Of a DNA stretch of 64,000 nucleotides, positions 8,617 to 17,672 are shown in pieces. Made by a program: the position numbers and the translations under genes. Position 1 is the stretch's first letter. Every line of letters begins with the position of its first letter. The notes beneath the pieces were generated by a model. The model did no database searches, had not been told where the DNA came from, and was given only the letters and a program-made list of their open reading frames with translations. The DNA is from Verrucomicrobiales bacterium (lineage in GTDB: Bacteria; Verrucomicrobiota; Verrucomicrobiia; Verrucomicrobiales; V1-33), in NCBI GenBank assembly GCA_018003315.1, contig JAGNEJ010000006.1, positions 49,979 to 113,978 of the forward strand. Direction: 5' to 3'.

Positions 8617-9498
8617 ATGCAGCAGCAACTCTCAGAAATCCTCCGCAAGGTGCGAAAGATCGAACTGATCACCCGGGGCATTGTGCGCGAGGCGGTGGGC
8701 GGGGAATACCACAGTGTTTTCAAGGGACAAGGCATCGACTTCGATGACTTCCGCGAATACCAGCCCGGGGATGAGGTCCGGTCCATCGACTGGAACGTCA
8801 CGGCGCGCATGGGCTTTCCCTACATCAAAAAATTCGTCGAGGAGCGGGAGATGACGGTATTTCTGGCGGTGGATGTGAGCGGCAGCCAGCACTACGGCGG
8901 AGTGGACAAGTCGAAACGGGAAATCGCCGCCGAGTTGGCGGGAGTGTTTGCCTTCAGCGCCAACGCCAATCAGGACAAGGTGGGGCTGCTGCTGGTGTCC
9001 GACGAAGTGGAGGAATTCCTGCCCGCGACCAAAGGCAGCCGGCATGTCCTGCGGGTGATCCGCGACATTTTATGGCATGAACCGCACAGCCGCGGGACCA
9101 ACCTGGCCCCTGCTCTGGAACGCCTGACCAATGCACTGACACGCCGCGCCCTGGTGGTGCTCATTTCGGATTTCCAGACCACTGGCTATGAACGGGCCCT
9201 GAGAGTGTGCGCCATCCGGCACGATGTGGTCGCAATTCAACTGACCGACCCCTGCGAAATGGAGCTTCCAGACGCCGGGTTGATCCTGTTGGAAGATGCG
9301 GAAACAGGAGAACTGCTGGAAGTGGACACGTCCAAACCGGCCAACCGAACTTGGTTTCGCCAGGCCAGGGCAGCGCGTCAGGCGGAACTGGACCAGACCT
9401 TCAAGAGCATGTCGATTGACAAAATCGACGTGGTGACCAACCGGGATTATCTGCCTGCGCTGCATTCCTTTTTCAAACGCCGGGCCGCCAAGGCCTGA
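8617..9498 (+). CDS. DUF58 domain protein with vWA-like fold
   Basis: The 293-residue cytoplasmic protein carries the DUF58 signature (FDDFREYQPGDEVRSIDWN) at about residues 40-60 and a vWA MIDAS motif DVSGS. These proteins usually pair with MoxR AAA+ chaperones and Bat-type vWA proteins in envelope-stress or complex-assembly operons. Here no moxR precedes it; the upstream neighbour is divergent sufT. ATG 8617 is preferred because the family begins near 'LSEILRKVRKIEL'; ATG 8596 is an alternative. The preceding bases are C-rich with no Shine-Dalgarno sequence. It is first gene of a four-gene run to 12162. Confidence 0.88.
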   Translation: MQQQLSEILRKVRKIELITRGIVREAVGGEYHSVFKGQGIDFDDFREYQPGDEVRSIDWNVTARMGFPYIKKFVEEREMTVFLAVDVSGSQHYGGVDKSKREIAAELAGVFAFSANANQDKVGLLLVSDEVEEFLPATKGSRHVLRVIRDILWHEPHSRGTNLAPALERLTNALTRRALVVLISDFQTTGYERALRVCAIRHDVVAIQLTDPCEMELPDAGLILLEDAETGELLEVDTSKPANRTWFRQARAARQAELDQTFKSMSIDKIDVVTNRDYLPALHSFFKRRAAKA

Positions 9499-9516
9499 CG
9501 CCCCCCTAACACTCCC

Positions 9517-10068
9517 GTGCCTGAATTTCCTGAGATCAAAGATGCGCCCCATTTCTCGCCGCCTCCGGTGGATTGGTGGCCGGTGTGGGCCTGGGGGCTG
9601 GCCGTTCTGGCCCTCTGCGCCGCTGCGGGCCTGATCTGGTGGCGGTGGCGTCGGCGTCATTTCAGTTCCACGCGTCCGCCGGCCCCGCCGCTCGCTAATC
9701 AGGTGCTGGCCATGACCCTTTTGGAGGATTTGCGCAGCCAGGCCGACGCCCTGCCGCCGCCACAGGTGGGCCAGCGGGTGGCAGAAATCGTGCGGACCTT
9801 TCTCCACCGACAGTTTGGCATTCTGGCCCGCTACCGGACCACGGAGGAAATTCTGGCGCTGCGCCGGGATGCCAGCACTCCTCCGCCGCCGCCTGCCGTG
9901 CGGGTGTTTGAAGATTTTTTGCTGCACCTTGATGCGGTGAATTACGGAAGCGCCCGGTCCGATGGACCAGGCGGGAACTCCCTGGTGGATGAGGGAATCC
10001 ATGCCATCCGCAAGGCCATGGACCAACTGCAGCCACCGCGGGAAGCCGCGGCAGGAGGCGCTCCCTGA
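9517..10068 (+). CDS. DUF4381-like single-pass membrane protein
   Basis: The 183-residue product has a short Pro-rich N-terminus, one membrane helix (about residues 22-42, WWPVWAWGLAVLALCAAAGL), a basic stop-transfer cluster (WRWRRRH) and a cytoplasmic domain with LAMTLLEDLRSQA and REFL-like helices. This is the arrangement of DUF4381 proteins found between DUF58 and vWA genes. The start is a GTG at 9517, 18 bases after the DUF58 stop. It ends one base before the next ATG, so translational coupling is likely. Family assignment is from context and topology. Confidence 0.7.
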   Translation: MPEFPEIKDAPHFSPPPVDWWPVWAWGLAVLALCAAAGLIWWRWRRRHFSSTRPPAPPLANQVLAMTLLEDLRSQADALPPPQVGQRVAEIVRTFLHRQFGILARYRTTEEILALRRDASTPPPPPAVRVFEDFLLHLDAVNYGSARSDGPGGNSLVDEGIHAIRKAMDQLQPPREAAAGGAP

Positions 10069-10069
10069 C

Positions 10070-11083
10070 ATGGTGCGGTGGTTTCAGGATTTTTCCTTCG
10101 CGGCACCGCAATTCCTGTGGCTGCTGCTGCTGGTGCCGCTCATCGGGGTTTTTCGCGGTGCGCCGGGACGCAAGGCGGCGGTCAAATTTTCCTCCATCGG
10201 CATGCTGCGAACGATCGGGCGTCCGGTGCGTTCCGCCATGGGCGTGCTCACCGCGCTGCTGGCGATGGTCCCGCTGGCTGCCGCCGTGGTGGCGCTGGCC
10301 CGCCCGCAACTGGTCCACACCCAGGAGCAGGTCCGGGACAGTGGCATCGAAATCATGATCACCATGGATGTGTCCCTGTCCATGGCCATTGAGGACTACT
10401 TCATTTCCGGCAGGCGTGTGAACCGCCTCACCGTAGCCAAAAATGTGATCCGGGACTTTGTCGCAGGCCGCAAGAGCGACCGCATCGGCCTCGTGGCCTT
10501 CGCCGGGCGTCCGTACGTGGCTTCGCCGCTCACCATGGATCAAAAATGGTTCAACCAGAGCCTGGACCGCGTGGGCTTCAACATGGTGGAGGATGGCACC
10601 GCCATCGGCCAGGGAATGGTCACCGCGGCCAAACGGCTGGACAAGCGGGAGGCGAAAAGCAAGATCATCCTCCTGCTCACCGACGGTGCCAACAACAGCG
10701 GCAGCGTTGCCCCCAAGGATGCCGCGCGGCTGGCCAAAACGCTTGGAATCAAGATTTACACCGTGGCCATCGGAACCCCCGGCAGGCACAACATCCCCAT
10801 CGCCAACCGCCAGGGTTTCCTGCCCGGAGTGCGGCAGGAATTCGACGACGAAACCTTGAAAGCAGTCGCCGACATCGGCGACGGGCGGTTTTTCAAAGGC
10901 CAGGATACGGAAGCAGTGCAGAAAATTTTTGCGGAGATCGACCAGTTGGAAAAAACCAAACTCAACGTACGGCGGACTACGGAGATCACCGAATTGTTCG
11001 CCTTTCCGGTGGCCGCGGCACTCCTTGGAACGGTGGTGCTGATGGTGTTTACCCAAACGTTCGCCCGGAGGCAGCCCCAGTGA
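10070..11083 (+). CDS. BatA-like vWA membrane protein
   Basis: The 337-residue protein has two N-terminal hydrophobic segments (about residues 14-28 and 50-78), a vWA domain with MIDAS motif DVSLSM, and a C-terminal membrane helix (about 310-330), the layout of Bat (aerotolerance-type) proteins. The vWA face is expected to lie in the periplasm. An AGGAGG at 10053-10058 lies 11 bases before ATG 10070. The gene overlaps the following vWA gene by four bases (GTGA), indicating coupled translation. The exact role of these operons is unsettled; they are linked to oxidative and envelope stress. Confidence 0.82.
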   Translation: MVRWFQDFSFAAPQFLWLLLLVPLIGVFRGAPGRKAAVKFSSIGMLRTIGRPVRSAMGVLTALLAMVPLAAAVVALARPQLVHTQEQVRDSGIEIMITMDVSLSMAIEDYFISGRRVNRLTVAKNVIRDFVAGRKSDRIGLVAFAGRPYVASPLTMDQKWFNQSLDRVGFNMVEDGTAIGQGMVTAAKRLDKREAKSKIILLLTDGANNSGSVAPKDAARLAKTLGIKIYTVAIGTPGRHNIPIANRQGFLPGVRQEFDDETLKAVADIGDGRFFKGQDTEAVQKIFAEIDQLEKTKLNVRRTTEITELFAFPVAAALLGTVVLMVFTQTFARRQPQ

Positions 11084-12162
11084 ACCTCACCTTCGCTCAA
11101 CCCCAGTTTTTCTGGCTGCTCGCGCTCCTGCCAGCCTTGGTAGTGCTGAAACTTCATGGGGATGCCCGGGGGCGGCACCTGCTGGCCCGGGCGGTCTCCG
11201 CACGGCTCATGCCGGCGCTGGTAACCCGCGGGAAAGCCTGGCGCGGCTGGACTGCTCTGGGATGCGAACTGGCGGCCGCTGCGCTGTTCATCGCCGCCCT
11301 GGCCCGCCCACAACTCGGGTCTGTGGAGGAGGAAGTCACCACCAGCGGACGCAGCCTGATTTTTGCCGTGGACACCTCCCGTTCCATGCTGGCTACGGAC
11401 ATGACGCCGGACCGGCTCACCCGGACAAAACTCACCATCTTCGACCTCATCCGCAAACTGCAAGGAGACCGCATCGGGCTCATCGCCTTTGCCGGAAGGG
11501 CATTCCTTCAGGCTCCCATCACCCAGGATCACGACGCCCTGCTGGAAACACTCGACCAGTTCGATTCGGAAATCATTCCCCGCGGCGGATCCAATCTGGC
11601 CGAGGCCATCGACCTGGCCGTGGAAACCTTCACCGGAAAGCGCCGCGACGGCTCCGCCACCGGCGAAACCGTCAGCACCACCGCATCCGCCACCACCTCA
11701 CAGGCCCTGCTCGTATTCAGCGACGGGGAGGAACTGGAAGGTGAGGCGGTAGCCGCTGCCAGACGGGCTGCAGAGGCCAACATCACCATCATTGCCGTCG
11801 GCGTAGGCACCACCGCCGGCGGCATCATCCCCAACCCGGAAAACGGCGGCAAAGATTATGTGAGGGACGAGGACAACCGCATCGTCAAAACCACGTTGCA
11901 GCAGAAAGTCCTGGAGGAAGTTGCCCAGGCCACCCGCGGGCTTTACGTGCCATTGACCGAAGTGCTCGACGACCAGCAGCTGGGGCTGGTCCTCTCGAAA
12001 CTGGAATCCAGCGCCAACAAAACCCGCACCCTCAAAAAGGCGGTGGAGCGCTACCAGTGGCCGCTTCTGGCGGGAATGCTGTTTCTCCTCTGCTCGGTGG
12101 GAGTCCGGGTTGTCCGAAGGGATGCCACCGCCACCGCCCGCAAGGCACCGGAATTCAACTGA
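11080..12162 (+). CDS. BatB-like vWA membrane protein
   Basis: The 360-residue paralogue of the preceding gene has N-terminal hydrophobic segments (QPQFFWLLALLPALVVLKL and a second near residues 60-72), a vWA domain with MIDAS DTSRSM, and a C-terminal helix (WPLLAGMLFLLCSVGVRVV). It starts with GTG 11080 inside the previous stop codon. A Ser/Thr/Ala-rich insertion (about residues 190-208) separates two halves of the vWA domain. It is the last gene of the run; BatC/BatD/BatE-type TPR or periplasmic partners do not follow, so this is a minimal version of the operon. Confidence 0.82.
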   Translation: MNLTFAQPQFFWLLALLPALVVLKLHGDARGRHLLARAVSARLMPALVTRGKAWRGWTALGCELAAAALFIAALARPQLGSVEEEVTTSGRSLIFAVDTSRSMLATDMTPDRLTRTKLTIFDLIRKLQGDRIGLIAFAGRAFLQAPITQDHDALLETLDQFDSEIIPRGGSNLAEAIDLAVETFTGKRRDGSATGETVSTTASATTSQALLVFSDGEELEGEAVAAARRAAEANITIIAVGVGTTAGGIIPNPENGGKDYVRDEDNRIVKTTLQQKVLEEVAQATRGLYVPLTEVLDDQQLGLVLSKLESSANKTRTLKKAVERYQWPLLAGMLFLLCSVGVRVVRRDATATARKAPEFN

Positions 12163-12194
12163 CCAGCCAGGCTGGAATGCTGCTCTCCATTCCC

Positions 12195-12220
12195 CTTTCC
12201 TGACAGAATTCGCCGGAAAG
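12195..12220 (+). terminator. Possible intrinsic terminator after the Bat-type operon
   Basis: CTTTCC (12195-12200) pairs with GGAAAG (12215-12220) and is followed by TTAATTTT. The structure lies 33 bases after the last vWA stop codon. The stem is only six pairs with half A-T, so strength is modest. Confidence 0.35.
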
Positions 12221-12283
12221 TTAATTTTGCCTTAATCTTTGATTGCCAACGAGAATCAACCGCTGAAATATCTGTGAAAAGTC

Positions 12284-12312
12284 TTGCAGCAAAATCCGCA
12301 AAATCGTAATCT
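12284..12312 (+). promoter_or_regulatory. Putative sigma70-like promoter of the repeat-protein gene
   Basis: TTGCAG (12284-12289), a 17-base spacer and TAATCT (12307-12312) resemble -35 and -10 elements about 57 bases before ATG 12369. An upstream dyad TTGATT (12239-12244) / AATCAA (12254-12259) could be an operator. Consensus for this lineage is not established. Confidence 0.35.
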
Positions 12313-12368
12313 CCATCAGGAATGACTCTAGCAGACCGTTCCGCATCCATCCCCCACTCCCCTCCCCA

Positions 12369-15300
12369 ATGAAAACGCGCGCCCTCTTCCTCGCCGGGCT
12401 GGTGACCCATGTTGCCTGTTTCCATGCCCCAGCGACCATTCTGTTAAACGAAATCCACATGCGCACTCCGCTGAGCACCAATTCAGTGGAGGCCGATGCC
12501 AATTTTGAATTCGTGGAGTTGAAAAGCTCCACCGGCGGGGCGGAACCCTGCACCGACCTGTGGGTCATCATCATCGACAACGACGGAGGCAGCGTCGGTG
12601 AAATCAAGGAACAATGGCGTCTGGTGGATGAAAGCGAAGTCCCGCTGTCCACAGGAGCAAACGGCCTGCTGCTGCTGGGAGACGACTACAACAAAGCCGG
12701 AAGCCCGTATGAGTCCGCCAAGGCTCCGCAAACCGCCGTGGCTGATCCGCAAGGCATGAGCCAGGACAACATTCCCAACAAGGCCCTCACGGTGCTCCTG
12801 GTTCAGGGTTACACCAACCCGGCTCCCCTTCCGGGGGATACGGACATTGACGTGGACAAGGACGACGACGGCATCCTCGACTGGGTCGATCCCACGCCGC
12901 CCGCCTCCCGCTACAGCACCGTCCTCTGGACAACCATCGTGGACTCTGTCGGCTTCAATGGAGACTCCGGTGCCTTGATCAAACCGACCTACGGCCCGAC
13001 GAACCTCACCGGCAACACCATTTACGACGGCGTGCTGCAGGCCGGAACCGCCTCCACCTATTTCGTTCCCCACACCCTGTCACGCCACGCCTCCAATACC
13101 ACGGCGAATTCCCGCACTGCTTGGTATGGCGGCACCACGCCCTCCGGTGCATCCGGAAGCTCCACCGCCTACGGCACCAACTGGTTCAACCTGACCGGCG
13201 CCACCTGGAAAGGATTGGCCACTCCCGGGCAGACCAATTTCTCCGCCGCCCCGGTGAGTCCGGTATTCCGCCTCAATGAACTCAACCTCAATCCCCCGGG
13301 CACACCGGCAAAAATGGATGATGGCACGTTTTCCGACGGCAATTTCGAATACGTTGAAATCGTCAACATCACCGCCAACCAGTCGGGGGGATCGAATTAT
13401 ACCGCGAGTCTTGCCAACTATGCGCTGCTCGTGGTGGATTCCGGCGGAGCCAGCGGACTCGGGCGCATCCGTGAAGCTTGGGATCTCTCCAGGGTGGCGA
13501 CGGGATCCAACGGACTGCTGGTGCTCGGGGATGGCTACGCAGAAGGATTCTCACCCTTTGTCAAAAATGCCGATCCTGCCACGCAGCATGCCGACCCCAG
13601 CACCGTGACGGGAGATACCAAATATTCCAACATGGGCATGGGGGATCTCAGCAACAATGGCACCACCATTCTGCTGGTGACAAATTTCACCGGCAAGGTG
13701 GATGACGATCTGGATTCCAACGACGACGGCGTGCTCAATGCGGTTGTCCCCTACACTCTGGTGGACGGCGTCAGCGTGCCGGAAGTTGATATCAATGGAG
13801 CCCTGGTGGCCGGGAAATCCGGCTACTCCGCGGCGAAGCCTGACATTGTGGTCAACACCCGCCATTACAATGCGGACAACCTCTCGCGCATCCGCGGCAA
13901 CACCACTGTAAACAGCACCACAGCCTGGGCAGCCGGCGTATTGGGCAGTCGCAGTCCGTATGCCCGTCAGTATCAGAACGGGCACTACCTTCCCAACGTG
14001 ACTTCCCCCTTCCGCGGTGCGGGATCACCGGGTCAGCCCAACTACAGTTCCGTCGCCCTCCCAGCCAGCGGCACGCTGCGGTTGAACGAAGTGCACATCG
14101 ACCCGCCAAGCGCTCCTGACGGCACCGAATTCGTGGAGATCATCAGCGCCGAACCGCTGGCTCTCATGACCAACTACTGGCTGCTCATCGTCGATGCCTC
14201 CCCGGCGGGCAGCGGAACCGTCAAAAAAGTCATTGATCTGCGCAGCCAGTCCACGGGTGCCAACCGGCTGGCCATCTTTGCCGACGGCATTGAAGAGGAC
14301 GTCAACATCCTCGTTCCCTATCTTTCCGGGCAGACCGTCCGGGATGACCCCGAATCCTTCAATGCCGACGGCACCGAAAACCTCGCTTCCGGATATAATC
14401 TGGGACAGGACAACATTCCCAACTCCAAGGTTTCGGTCCTCCTGGTGGCCTACACCCCGCCCACCGCAACCGGAACGCCGGCCACCCCGGAATCCGACCT
14501 GGATGCCAACAACGACGGAGTGCTCGACGCCGCCCCGGCATGGACGCTGGTGGATGGCATTTCCACCGGCAACGGAGTGGGCGGCGTGCCTGCACTTGGC
14601 CTGGGTTTCAATCCCGGAAACATCTCGCGGATCAACGGCAACATGACCGCAAATTCCTCCGCAGCCTGGTTCGGTGGAGAAATTGCCGGAAACTCCGCGC
14701 TGAGCTTTGATTTCACCTCCAACTTTTTCGGAGGGTTCAAGGGTTCCGCCAGCCCCGGACGCCACAACCCCTCCGGTGCGCCGGACAACGCAGCGACGCT
14801 TCTCCTCAACGAAGTCCACATCAACCCCCCGGGTGGCGACAAGGACCGGGAATTCGTGGAACTGCGCGGCCACCCGGCGGCAGCCATGAGCACGAACAAC
14901 TACAGCCTCCTGCTGGTTGACAATGACGGCGTAAACACCGGAAAAGTGCTCAAAGTCTGGGATTTGGACGGCGCAACCACCGGCTCCAACGGCCTGCTGC
15001 TGGCCGGCTCCGGTTACGTGGCTTCCACCCCGTGGACCGGCCCCGCCGCTCCGGATGCCGCCACCGCGCTCTTCAGCCCGGAGGGGATGAACCCGGATGA
15101 CATCGGCTTCAGCACGGACAATCTCGCACTGACCGTGCTGCTGGTGAAAAATTTCAAAGGCCGTCCCGGCGATGACCTGGATGTGGGCACGGATGGGAAC
15201 ATGGCCCTTCCAGACGATCACATTTTCAACACCCCGGTGCCTTGGGAAACCCTCGCCGATTCCGTGGCCATGCAGGGATACAATACCAACCTCCTTCCTC

Positions 15301-15893
15301 CAGCACTGGAAGGATACATCTTTCCCGGCACTGCTAACGTCACTCAGCCGTTTTACACGCCGGATTCCGTTGGCAGATTCCTCGGCAACAACACGGCCAA
15401 CAGCGGCGCATCCTGGTATGGAGCCAATCTCGCCGGCACCACCAGCACTTCCATTGAGTACAGCGCCACCGACTACTTTCCCTCCAACCTCCATGGAGGC
15501 CAAGTCACCCCGGGCCAGGCAAACATTGCCGCGTTGACGGACGATTCCGATACGGACCGCGATACCGTGCCCTATCTGATGGAAATCGCCCTCGGCATGG
15601 ATCCGTTCACCTCGGATCTGCAGAAGCTCCCAACCTCCGTCTTTGCCGTGGTCAATTCCGTCAACCAGCCGACCTTTCGCGTCACCCGGCCCGTCGGCGG
15701 CGTGGCAGGCATCAATTATGCGGCCTTTGCCTCGTTCAACCTGCAGCAGTGGTCGCTGCCCACCGTGGAATTCTCCACCACGAACAACGGGGACGGCACC
15801 GAAACCAAGGTGTACCTTGTGGACCCCAGCTTCCTGCCGCTGCTGGATGTCAACAAGCGTGTTTTCTTCCGCCTGAAGGTCACACGCCCCTGA
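12369..15893 (+). CDS. Large secreted protein with four tandem lamin-tail-like repeats
   Basis: The 1174-residue protein has a Sec signal peptide (about 1-22, cleavage near FHA-PA). Four homologous units begin near residues 25, 298, 569 and 811. Each opens with a '(F/L)xLNE(I/V/L)H-x-xPP' strand and a '(E/N)FEFVE' segment like the lamin-tail domain. Each contains an Asp/Asn-rich calcium-type loop (DVDKDDDG near 161; DSNDDG near 447; DANNDG near 712; a diverged version near 936) and closes with a '(S/G)R..GN.TANS.(A/S)W(Y/F)GG' motif. The tail has a type-3 thrombospondin-like DSDTDRDTVPYLMEIALGMDP motif and ends in FFRLKVTRP. A surface or matrix role is inferred; no catalytic site is seen. The leader before ATG is C/T-rich. 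Confidence 0.85.
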   Translation: MKTRALFLAGLVTHVACFHAPATILLNEIHMRTPLSTNSVEADANFEFVELKSSTGGAEPCTDLWVIIIDNDGGSVGEIKEQWRLVDESEVPLSTGANGLLLLGDDYNKAGSPYESAKAPQTAVADPQGMSQDNIPNKALTVLLVQGYTNPAPLPGDTDIDVDKDDDGILDWVDPTPPASRYSTVLWTTIVDSVGFNGDSGALIKPTYGPTNLTGNTIYDGVLQAGTASTYFVPHTLSRHASNTTANSRTAWYGGTTPSGASGSSTAYGTNWFNLTGATWKGLATPGQTNFSAAPVSPVFRLNELNLNPPGTPAKMDDGTFSDGNFEYVEIVNITANQSGGSNYTASLANYALLVVDSGGASGLGRIREAWDLSRVATGSNGLLVLGDGYAEGFSPFVKNADPATQHADPSTVTGDTKYSNMGMGDLSNNGTTILLVTNFTGKVDDDLDSNDDGVLNAVVPYTLVDGVSVPEVDINGALVAGKSGYSAAKPDIVVNTRHYNADNLSRIRGNTTVNSTTAWAAGVLGSRSPYARQYQNGHYLPNVTSPFRGAGSPGQPNYSSVALPASGTLRLNEVHIDPPSAPDGTEFVEIISAEPLALMTNYWLLIVDASPAGSGTVKKVIDLRSQSTGANRLAIFADGIEEDVNILVPYLSGQTVRDDPESFNADGTENLASGYNLGQDNIPNSKVSVLLVAYTPPTATGTPATPESDLDANNDGVLDAAPAWTLVDGISTGNGVGGVPALGLGFNPGNISRINGNMTANSSAAWFGGEIAGNSALSFDFTSNFFGGFKGSASPGRHNPSGAPDNAATLLLNEVHINPPGGDKDREFVELRGHPAAAMSTNNYSLLLVDNDGVNTGKVLKVWDLDGATTGSNGLLLAGSGYVASTPWTGPAAPDAATALFSPEGMNPDDIGFSTDNLALTVLLVKNFKGRPGDDLDVGTDGNMALPDDHIFNTPVPWETLADSVAMQGYNTNLLPPALEGYIFPGTANVTQPFYTPDSVGRFLGNNTANSGASWYGANLAGTTSTSIEYSATDYFPSNLHGGQVTPGQANIAALTDDSDTDRDTVPYLMEIALGMDPFTSDLQKLPTSVFAVVNSVNQPTFRVTRPVGGVAGINYAAFASFNLQQWSLPTVEFSTTNNGDGTETKVYLVDPSFLPLLDVNKRVFFRLKVTRP

Positions 15894-15903
15894 CCGTGGT
15901 GAA

Positions 15904-17625
15904 TTGCACTTGAATTCGCCTCCGGCGGCTCCTTCCTTTGCGGGCAAATGCCCGCATCCCCCTCCCACCTTCCACCTTCCCTCTTGGGCCGCAGACCTGG
16001 CGGCACTCTACGAAAGCCACGCCGCCAGCCAGTTCATCCTCCACGGCAACGTCAACGACCTGCTTCCCATCCCCGCAAATGGCGGAACCAGGCTGGGCAC
16101 ATTGGACGATTTCCTCCAGGAGTCGCTCCTGGCATCGTTCGATGTCATCCTGACCTATGATCTGGGAAACGGCCTGCGCGTCACCAAGGGCCAGAAACCC
16201 TTTTCCACCTGGCCCAGCGCTCCCCAAGGACAACCGTTGCCACGCATTCCACGCGAGGCCATCGACCTGATGACCCACTACATCCGCTACGCTTCCAACG
16301 TGCGGCGGATGAAAGGTGAAACCACGCGCATCGCCTTCATTCTGCGCGACGCCCACCTCACCATGCCCGCCCTGCCCTCCGGCCTGAGCTACGACCTCAA
16401 TGCGGTGGCGCTGCTGGTCAAGGGTTGGTCCTCTGAATCACTCCTCAACGAGCATCCTTTTGCCAGTTTTCTGGTGTCGGAAAACCTCAACGACCTGCAC
16501 CCCCTGGTCGCCCGCAATCCCCGCAGTTCCACCGTCAAAGTGCCGCTCCCTGCACCCGCGGAATTGCAGGCCGTTTTCACCACGCTGCTCCCCCTGCATC
16601 CGACCGCACTCGGAAACTACCGGGATCGCCTGGAGCAGCCCGCCGGGCAGTTGGCCGGAGCCACGCTGGTTTCCATCAGCGCACTGCTCAAGGCCAGGGA
16701 ACACCGCAAGCAAGCCATTCAGGACGATGATCTCGCCAGGCTGAAAAAGGAACTGGTGGAAAAAGATTGTCAGGACCTCATTGAATTCATCGAACCCACC
16801 CGCACCCTCGAAGACGTGCATGGCATGGAAGGAGTGAAAGCCTGGCTGCGCGAAGACTTCCAATTGTGGAGGAAAAACCAACTCGAAGCCATGCCCATGG
16901 GCTACCTGCTCTGCGGACCCGTCGGAACCGGAAAAACCTACCTGGTCGAATGTCTCGCGGGGGAAGCCGGCGTGCCGGTGGTAAAATTCAAAAACTTCCG
17001 CGACCGCTGGGTCGGAAGCACCGAAGGCAATCTCGAAAAAATTTTCCGACTGCTCGGCGCTCTCGGACGCTGTTTTGTTTTCATCGACGAAGCAGACCAG
17101 GCACTGGGAAAACGCAATGTCGAAGGAGATTCCGGTGTTGGCGGACGCATCTATTCCATGATGGCCAAGGAAATGAGCGACACCTCAAAACGCGGCAAGG
17201 TCATCTGGATTCTCGCCAGCAGCCGCCCGGATCTCATCGAAATTGATCTCAAGCGCCCGGGCCGCATCGACATGAAAATTCCGCTCTTTCCAACCTCCAC
17301 GCCGGAGGAAGGCTTCAAACTGCTGCAGGCGCTCTGCAAAAAGAAAAAGGCACCGATCACTGCCGAAACATTCGAAAAGCTCAAACCGGTCATCCCCAAC
17401 TGGATTACCCCAGGGGCAGCCGAAGCGCTGGCCGTCAAAGTATTCCGCCTGCAACAAACCCGCGGCATTAGCGCCGAGGATGCCCTGCTCGATGCGCTTG
17501 ACGATTACCAGCCGCCGGTTCCCGTCCACGTCATGGAGGAACAGATCGGCCTGGCCGTCCAGGAAGCCAGCGATCTGAGCTTCGTACCGGAATCTTTCCG
17601 AAAATTCGGAACCGCGGCAAGTTAG
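15904..17625 (+). CDS. Two-domain AAA+ ATPase (first domain degenerate)
   Basis: The 573-residue soluble protein has a classical AAA+ domain at about 310-500, with Walker A GPVGTGKT (338-345), Walker B CFVFIDEAD (390-398), an FKNFRDRWVGSTEGNL pore-loop/second-region segment and an RPGRID arginine-finger motif. The N-terminal half (about 30-260) looks like a second ATPase-like fold, with FILRDAH resembling Walker B and NPRSST resembling a sensor/finger region, but without a Walker A. No ATG fits the start; TTG 15904 (or TTG 15910) is the earliest option that keeps the first domain. It begins 10 bases after the repeat-protein stop. Substrate is unknown. Confidence 0.82.
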   Translation: MHLNSPPAAPSFAGKCPHPPPTFHLPSWAADLAALYESHAASQFILHGNVNDLLPIPANGGTRLGTLDDFLQESLLASFDVILTYDLGNGLRVTKGQKPFSTWPSAPQGQPLPRIPREAIDLMTHYIRYASNVRRMKGETTRIAFILRDAHLTMPALPSGLSYDLNAVALLVKGWSSESLLNEHPFASFLVSENLNDLHPLVARNPRSSTVKVPLPAPAELQAVFTTLLPLHPTALGNYRDRLEQPAGQLAGATLVSISALLKAREHRKQAIQDDDLARLKKELVEKDCQDLIEFIEPTRTLEDVHGMEGVKAWLREDFQLWRKNQLEAMPMGYLLCGPVGTGKTYLVECLAGEAGVPVVKFKNFRDRWVGSTEGNLEKIFRLLGALGRCFVFIDEADQALGKRNVEGDSGVGGRIYSMMAKEMSDTSKRGKVIWILASSRPDLIEIDLKRPGRIDMKIPLFPTSTPEEGFKLLQALCKKKKAPITAETFEKLKPVIPNWITPGAAEALAVKVFRLQQTRGISAEDALLDALDDYQPPVPVHVMEEQIGLAVQEASDLSFVPESFRKFGTAAS

Positions 17626-17672
17626 TCGAATGAGAAACCAACACAGCGTTGCCAACGACCGCACATCGTATT

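Noticed and set aside
11640..11700. Ser/Thr/Ala-rich segment in the second vWA protein as a sign of frameshift
   Set aside because: The frame is continuous and conserved vWA strands resume directly afterwards, so it is a loop insertion.
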